Assembly: GCA_018003515.1 (NCBI GenBank)
Contig: JAGNDO010000032.1
Span: 1 to 53,802, forward strand
Direction: 5' to 3'
Length of the DNA: 53,802 nucleotides
Source: Caldilineaceae bacterium
Lineage (GTDB): Bacteria; Chloroflexota; Anaerolineae; Caldilineales; Caldilineaceae
Shown here piece after piece: positions 50,567 through 53,802 of this stretch. Below the pieces are notes generated by a model. It made no database searches, was not told where the DNA came from, and saw only the letters and a program-made list of their open reading frames with translations. Numbering within the stretch: the stretch's first letter is position 1; each line of letters starts with the position of its first letter. The translations under genes and the position numbers were made by a program.

Positions 50567-51619
50567 ATGACAAGCAACACCACCAACCCAACCGAGCGGC
50601 TAAAAGCCTTCTACGCCCAGTGGACGCCCAAGGTGGAGGCGGAGATGCAATCCGTCCTGGCCAACGGCGAGGGCGCGGTCCATGCCCACTATGCCATGAT
50701 GCACTATCACATGGGCTGGGTCAACGCCGACTTTGCGCCCGAAAAGCAGCCCAGCGGCAAATTGGTGCGGCCCATGGTCGCCCTCATGGCCGCAGAGGCC
50801 GTGGGCGGCGACCCCCTGCAAGCCCTCCCCGCGGCCGCCGGCATCGAAATCCTGCACAATTTCTCCCTGGTCCACGATGACCTGGAGGACGGGGACGAGA
50901 CCCGCCGCCACCGGCCCACGGTGTGGACCCTGTGGGGCATGCCCCAGGCCGTCAACGTGGGGGACGCCATGCACGTCCTGGCCTTCTCTGCCCTCCACCG
51001 TCTGCCCCAGCGCGGCGTCTCTGCCCAGCGCACCCTGGCCGCTCTGGGCCGCTTCGCCCAGACCTGCATCGCCCTCACCGAAGGGCAGCACCTGGATATG
51101 AGTTTTGAAGAACGGCCTCTTGTGACCGTAGACGAATATCTGCGTATGATCCGGGGCAAGACCGCCGCCCTGTTGGCCGCCAGCGCCGGGATCGGCTCCA
51201 TGATCGGCAGTGGTGACCCGGACCAGGAGTGCGACCTCTATGGCTTCGGCCTGGGCATCGGTCTGGCCTTTCAGATCCAGGACGACATCCTGGGCATTTG
51301 GGGCGACCCGGCGGTGACGGGCAAGGCCGCCGGCAACGACATCCTGCGCCGCAAAAAGAGCTTCCCCCTGCTCTACGCCCTCAACCACCCCCGCTGGGGC
51401 GAGGAGATCCAAAGCCTGTGGGCACAAGGCATCCAACCCCAAGACCTGCCCGTCATGCTCGATCTATTGGCCAAGAGCGAGGCGCGAGAGGTGGCCCAGG
51501 GCCAAGTCCAGGTCCATCATCAGGCCGGGCTGGATTGTTTGGGCAAGGTGCTTGGGGAGCGGGCGGAGGGGTCGCTGCTGTGGGCGATGGCGGATGCGTT
51601 GTTGGTGCGATCCAGATAA
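50567..51619 (+). CDS. Polyprenyl diphosphate synthase, probably geranylgeranyl type
   Basis: The 350-residue protein has the two aspartate-rich Mg2+ sites, [16 protein letters not shown] (about residue 104) and [13 protein letters not shown] (about 237), plus the KLVRP and [12 protein letters not shown] environment of trans-prenyl synthases. It condenses IPP with allylic diphosphates; the chain length looks medium (C15-C20) but I cannot settle it. AAGGACG stands before the ATG. It pairs with the isomerase upstream. Confidence 0.92.
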   Translation: MTSNTTNPTERLKAFYAQWTPKVEAEMQSVLANGEGAVHAHYAMMHYHMGWVNADFAPEKQPSGKLVRPMVALMAAEAVGGDPLQALPAAAGIEILHNFSLVHDDLEDGDETRRHRPTVWTLWGMPQAVNVGDAMHVLAFSALHRLPQRGVSAQRTLAALGRFAQTCIALTEGQHLDMSFEERPLVTVDEYLRMIRGKTAALLAASAGIGSMIGSGDPDQECDLYGFGLGIGLAFQIQDDILGIWGDPAVTGKAAGNDILRRKKSFPLLYALNHPRWGEEIQSLWAQGIQPQDLPVMLDLLAKSEAREVAQGQVQVHHQAGLDCLGKVLGERAEGSLLWAMADALLVRSR

Positions 51620-51667
51620 GGAAAAGCCAAGGCAAAAGGCAAAGTGCAAAAGGCAAAAGGCAAAAGG
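51620..51667. repeat. Family I word repeat, left arm (GGCAAAA)
   Basis: Several GGCAAAAGGCAAAA units start within one base of the prenyl synthase stop. The mirrored arm is at 52021-52062. Confidence 0.9.
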
Positions 51668-51672
51668 ATCGG

Positions 51673-51699
51673 GTTGGGCGAGGGGTTTTCGCTGGACAC
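51673..51699. repeat. Family J inverted repeat, left arm
   Basis: The 27 bases beginning GTTGGGCGAGGGGTTTTCGC are an exact reverse complement of 51991-52017. Confidence 0.9.
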
Positions 51700-51718
51700 G
51701 ATCCTTTTTGTTTGGGGG

Positions 51719-51860
51719 CACCGCCGGGGGATCAATCCCCCGGCTGGACACGGCAAGCCCGATGAATCGGGCTGACTTGGCCAGAAAATCCGCCCAAGCC
51801 TAACCGGGTTCACCCGGTTTTCCCGTCCAGCCGGGGCGCTTCAGCCCCCGGCGGTCGTGT
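51719..51860. repeat. Family K compound palindrome
   Basis: CACCGCCGGGGGATCAATCC at the left is mirrored by CCGGGGCGCTTCAGCCCCCG at the right; small palindromes inside include AAGCCCGATGAATCGGGCT and AACCGGGTTCACCCGGTT. It lies inside the J arms. Confidence 0.8.
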
Positions 51861-51894
51861 CGAGCAAGTGGTTTCGCCGAACCCCTGCCCCAAT

Positions 51895-51975
51895 CGTAGG
51901 TGCGGTTTTCAACCGCACGGCTTGCAAAATCACGAATGCGGCATGGAATCCGTGCGGTTAAAAACCGCACCTACG
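51895..51975. repeat. Family L inverted repeat (copy 2)
   Basis: CGTAGGTGCGGTTTTCAACC and GGTTAAAAACCGCACCTACG bound an 81-base copy of the element seen at 6633-6700. It lies inside the J arms, beside K. Confidence 0.9.
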
Positions 51976-51990
51976 CAACAAAAAAGGGTT

Positions 51991-52017
51991 GTGTCCAGCG
52001 AAAACCCCTCGCCCAAC
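51991..52017. repeat. Family J inverted repeat, right arm
   Basis: The exact reverse complement of 51673-51699; the two arms are nearly 300 bases apart because K and L lie between them. Confidence 0.9.
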
Positions 52018-52020
52018 ACA

Positions 52021-52062
52021 ACCCTTTTGCCTTTTGCCTTTTGAAATTTGCCTTTTGCCTTA
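52021..52062. repeat. Family I word repeat, right arm (TTTTGCC)
   Basis: TTTTGCCTTTTGCC units end in CTTA, whose last three bases are the stop codon of the E2 gene on the minus strand. Confidence 0.9.
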
Positions 52063-53565
52063 CTCCCAGCCCTCCAAACTCCCCTTCACCGCCGCGCAGA
52101 ATGCGTCCGCGGTGGCCCCATCCAAGACCCGATGGTCATAGCTAAAGCCCAAGGTCGTCATGGGCCGGAAGGCCATATAATCGCCCCGGTTGGGATCCAG
52201 GGGGTGGCCCTGGCTGATCACCACGGCACGCTTCTCGATGTTTCCCACGCCCAGGATGCCCACTTGGGGCTGGACGATGACTGGGGTCTGGAAGCGGCTG
52301 CCGGAGACGCCGTAGTTGCTCAGGGTAAAGGTGCCGCCTTGCAACTCGGCCACGCTGAGTTTGTTGGTGCGGGCCCGCTCGGCCAGGTCGTTGACGGCCC
52401 GGGCCAGCCCCATCAGGTTGAGATCCCCGGCGTTTTTGATCACGGGCACGATCAGCCCGCCCATGCCGTTGGCATCCATGGGCAGGGCCACGGCCATGCC
52501 GATATTGTAGGTGCGTTTGATGATCACCCCTTCATCGGTCCAACTGGCATTGGCGGCAGGCACGGCCCGCAGCCCGGCCAGGATGGCCATGAAGAGATAG
52601 GGCGTCACGGTCAGTTTGACCCCGGCAGCGTCAAACTCTCGCTTGTTGGCCGCCCGGTGGGTGAGGAGGGCGGTCATGTCCACATCCCACATGGTGGTGA
52701 CGTGGGGGGCGGTGAAGGCGCTCTCCGCTGTATTCTTGGCCACCAGTTGGCGCATACGGCTGAGTTTGATCAGTTCGTCGTTGGGGGCGGGTTGGGCGGG
52801 GGTGCTGGGGGTGGGTTTGGGGGGTGCTGGGGTGGGGGGTGTGGACGGGGTGGACGGGGTGGACGGGGTGGCTTTGACTGGAGCCGCGGCCACGGTGTCG
52901 TAGGCTGGGGCCACCACGACGGTCTTTCCGGCGTCCTGGCTGGCGGCGGCGCTGAGGATGTCGTATTTGGTCAGGCTGCTGAAGGGGCGGCCGGCGGCCA
53001 CCTCTGCCAGGTTGACGCCGGTTTGGGCCACGGTGCGGGCCACGACCAGGGAGGGCACATCGGCCAAGTCGCCGGGCAGACCGGTCTTGGCTGGGGCGGC
53101 GTCCTTGGTTTCGGCAAAGGAGAGTACGTCGTCCTTGGTGATCTTGCCGCCGGGGCCCGTGCCGCCGACTTGGCCCAGATCCACGCCCTGGTCTTGGGCC
53201 ACCCGCTGGGCGACGGGGGTGGCCTTTTTGTCGCTGGGGGCGGCGGTGGCGGCTTGTGGCTGCGGAGCCGAGACTGGGGCTGGGGCCGACTCGGTGGCGG
53301 CGGAACCCCTTACGCTGACGGATTCCCCGGCCACACCGATCATGGCCAGCACTTCGCTGACACCGACCAGGGAGCCTTCCGTGTGGAACTGTTTGAGCAG
53401 CACGCCGCTGACTGGCGCGGTGACTTCCGTGTCCACTTTGTCCGTGGCCACTTCCAAAATCACATCCCCTTCGTTGACCGACGCGCCCTCGGCGGCCAGC
53501 CAACGGTTGATGGTCACGTCTTCTATACCTTCACCCAGATCTGGGAGTTTTACTTCGGTTGCCAT
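52060..53565 (-). CDS. Dihydrolipoamide acyltransferase, E2 of a 2-oxoacid dehydrogenase
   Basis: The 501-residue protein has a lipoyl domain (residues 1-78; lipoylated lysine in EVATDKVDTEV), an E3/E1-binding domain (about 114-150, TPVAQRVAQDQGVDL...ITKDDVLSF), a second, degenerate copy (about 168-205, VARTVAQTGVNLAEV...LTKYDILSA), a proline and threonine linker, and the catalytic domain ending with the active-site histidine in FSYDHRVLDG. It moves acyl groups to CoA in pyruvate or branched-chain dehydrogenase complexes. The linker DNA has a 9-base tandem repeat. The E1-beta gene lies just upstream. Confidence 0.95.
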   Translation of the reverse strand: MATEVKLPDLGEGIEDVTINRWLAAEGASVNEGDVILEVATDKVDTEVTAPVSGVLLKQFHTEGSLVGVSEVLAMIGVAGESVSVRGSAATESAPAPVSAPQPQAATAAPSDKKATPVAQRVAQDQGVDLGQVGGTGPGGKITKDDVLSFAETKDAAPAKTGLPGDLADVPSLVVARTVAQTGVNLAEVAAGRPFSSLTKYDILSAAASQDAGKTVVVAPAYDTVAAAPVKATPSTPSTPSTPPTPAPPKPTPSTPAQPAPNDELIKLSRMRQLVAKNTAESAFTAPHVTTMWDVDMTALLTHRAANKREFDAAGVKLTVTPYLFMAILAGLRAVPAANASWTDEGVIIKRTYNIGMAVALPMDANGMGGLIVPVIKNAGDLNLMGLARAVNDLAERARTNKLSVAELQGGTFTLSNYGVSGSRFQTPVIVQPQVGILGVGNIEKRAVVISQGHPLDPNRGDYMAFRPMTTLGFSYDHRVLDGATADAFCAAVKGSLEGWE

Positions 53566-53595
53566 AGTTGGTTTCCCCTGTCGTGTTGATGGAAA

Positions 53596-53664
53596 TATCG
53601 AGTATCGTGTATCGAGTATTTTGTCTGCGTACCACACAAAATACTCGATACACGATACTCGATA
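53596..53664. repeat. Inverted repeat, family D (copy 3)
   Basis: TATCGAGTATCGTGTATCGA and its reverse complement bound a 69-base element between the E1-beta stop and the E2 leader, again inside one probable operon. Confidence 0.95.
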
Positions 53665-53668
53665 CCAA

Positions 53669-53802
53669 TTAGCTCGTTACTCGCATCGTCTCCAAAACCG
53701 CCGCCTTGATCTTCTTCTTCCAGGGCAGGAGTTCCTCTTCCAAGGGGCCGGAGACGGGGATGGAGACCGGGGCCATGCCCAGGCGGCGGGCCGGGGCGCG
53801 CA
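53669..53802 (-). CDS. C-terminal end of 2-oxoacid dehydrogenase E1-beta (partial)
   Basis: The frame entering from the right edge reads [20 protein letters not shown], then [20 protein letters not shown] and a TAA. This is the usual C-terminus of E1-beta subunits of pyruvate-type dehydrogenases. The rest of the gene is outside the window. It precedes the E2 gene in the same direction, as expected for a pdh/aco-type operon; E3 is not seen. Confidence 0.85.
   Translation of the reverse strand, partial: RAPARRLGMAPVSIPVSGPLEEELLPWKKKIKAAVLETMRVTS

Larger units (their letters stand above)
51620..52059. other. 440-base intergenic nest of repeats
   Basis: The convergent junction between the prenyl synthase and E2 genes is made almost wholly of four repeat families, one inside another: I (GGCAAAAGGC words, outermost), J, K and L. 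No coding frame is credible here. Confidence 0.9.

Noticed and set aside
49138-50586. 482-codon minus-strand frame opposite fni
   Set aside because: Antisense to a well-matched isomerase, and it runs through a family D repeat.
52048-53589. 513-codon glycine-rich open frame on the plus strand
   Set aside because: Antisense to the E2 gene; the glycine runs come from the proline-rich linker and tandem repeat read backwards.
1-53802. Selenocysteine codons (in-frame TGA) and tRNA genes
   Set aside because: I looked at gene ends and intergenic spaces and saw no extended frame past a TGA with conserved sequence and no tRNA-like fold; a covariance search would be decisive.

Overview
The window is chromosomal, GC-rich bacterial DNA with short Shine-Dalgarno leaders (AGGAG types) in front of most genes and both strands used in roughly equal measure. 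The gene set suggests a member of the Chloroflexota, probably of the Anaerolineae/Ardenticatenia side: an octaheme cytochrome, type 2 IPP isomerase next to a polyprenyl synthase, a pyruvate-dehydrogenase-type E2/E1, SelB, a two-CW protein, many toxin-antitoxin pairs, and intergenic spaces full of inverted word-like repeats. This assignment is inference; no rRNA or other marker is present and I saw no tRNA or CRISPR array.

Layout. 1-4.6 kb: octaheme cytochrome c, two-CW membrane protein, and a LuxR-type response regulator with its GAF histidine kinase (all minus). 4.7-7 kb: DUF5678-like/retropepsin-like pair, aldo-keto reductase, orphan Phd-type antitoxin. 7-10.3 kb: selB with a coiled-coil partner. 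10.3-14.6 kb: two GT4 glycosyltransferases and a Gfo/Idh/MocA oxidoreductase behind a good sigma-70-type promoter. 14.7-20.9 kb: MazG fusion, small membrane proteins, two EamA transporters, second aldo-keto reductase, DUF3291 protein. 20.9-22.4 kb: two toxin-antitoxin modules. 22.4-30.5 kb: SH3-muramidase with membrane anchor, RhlE-type DEAD helicase, UppP, a methyltransferase, and an ABC importer (fused permease plus ATPase). 30.5-34.4 kb: VapBC, membrane/lipoprotein genes, a small zincin, and a HicBA pair in which hicA is broken. 34.7-41.8 kb: secreted subtilase with Ig-like repeats, the yggS-proC-yggT cluster, an unknown beta-rich protein, and pgeF. 41.8-44.4 kb: a SfiI-like restriction-modification cassette that interrupts the ygiT-pgeF junction. 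44.4-53.8 kb: radical SAM protein, secreted-type nuclease, YdcF and MobA, acyl carrier protein, fni and prenyl synthase, E2 and the tail of E1-beta.

The strongest signals are structural. (1) At least ten families of inverted repeats built from short words occupy gene junctions, several more than once; some lie inside others and two families lie in frame inside one glycosyltransferase gene. (2) The SfiI-like R-M genes are bounded by a duplicated 5' part of pgeF, 59 bp of it identical, the signature of insertion with long target duplication. (3) A 244-bp element with 20-bp perfect terminal inverted repeats and a TTCTCC target duplication sits between the vapB promoter/operator and vapB, and the duplicated target is the vapB ribosome-binding site. 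(4) hicA is frameshifted by a 10-bp tandem duplication whose removal restores the family sequence. Together with six or more toxin-antitoxin-like modules this marks the window as an actively rearranged but otherwise housekeeping-rich chromosome segment.
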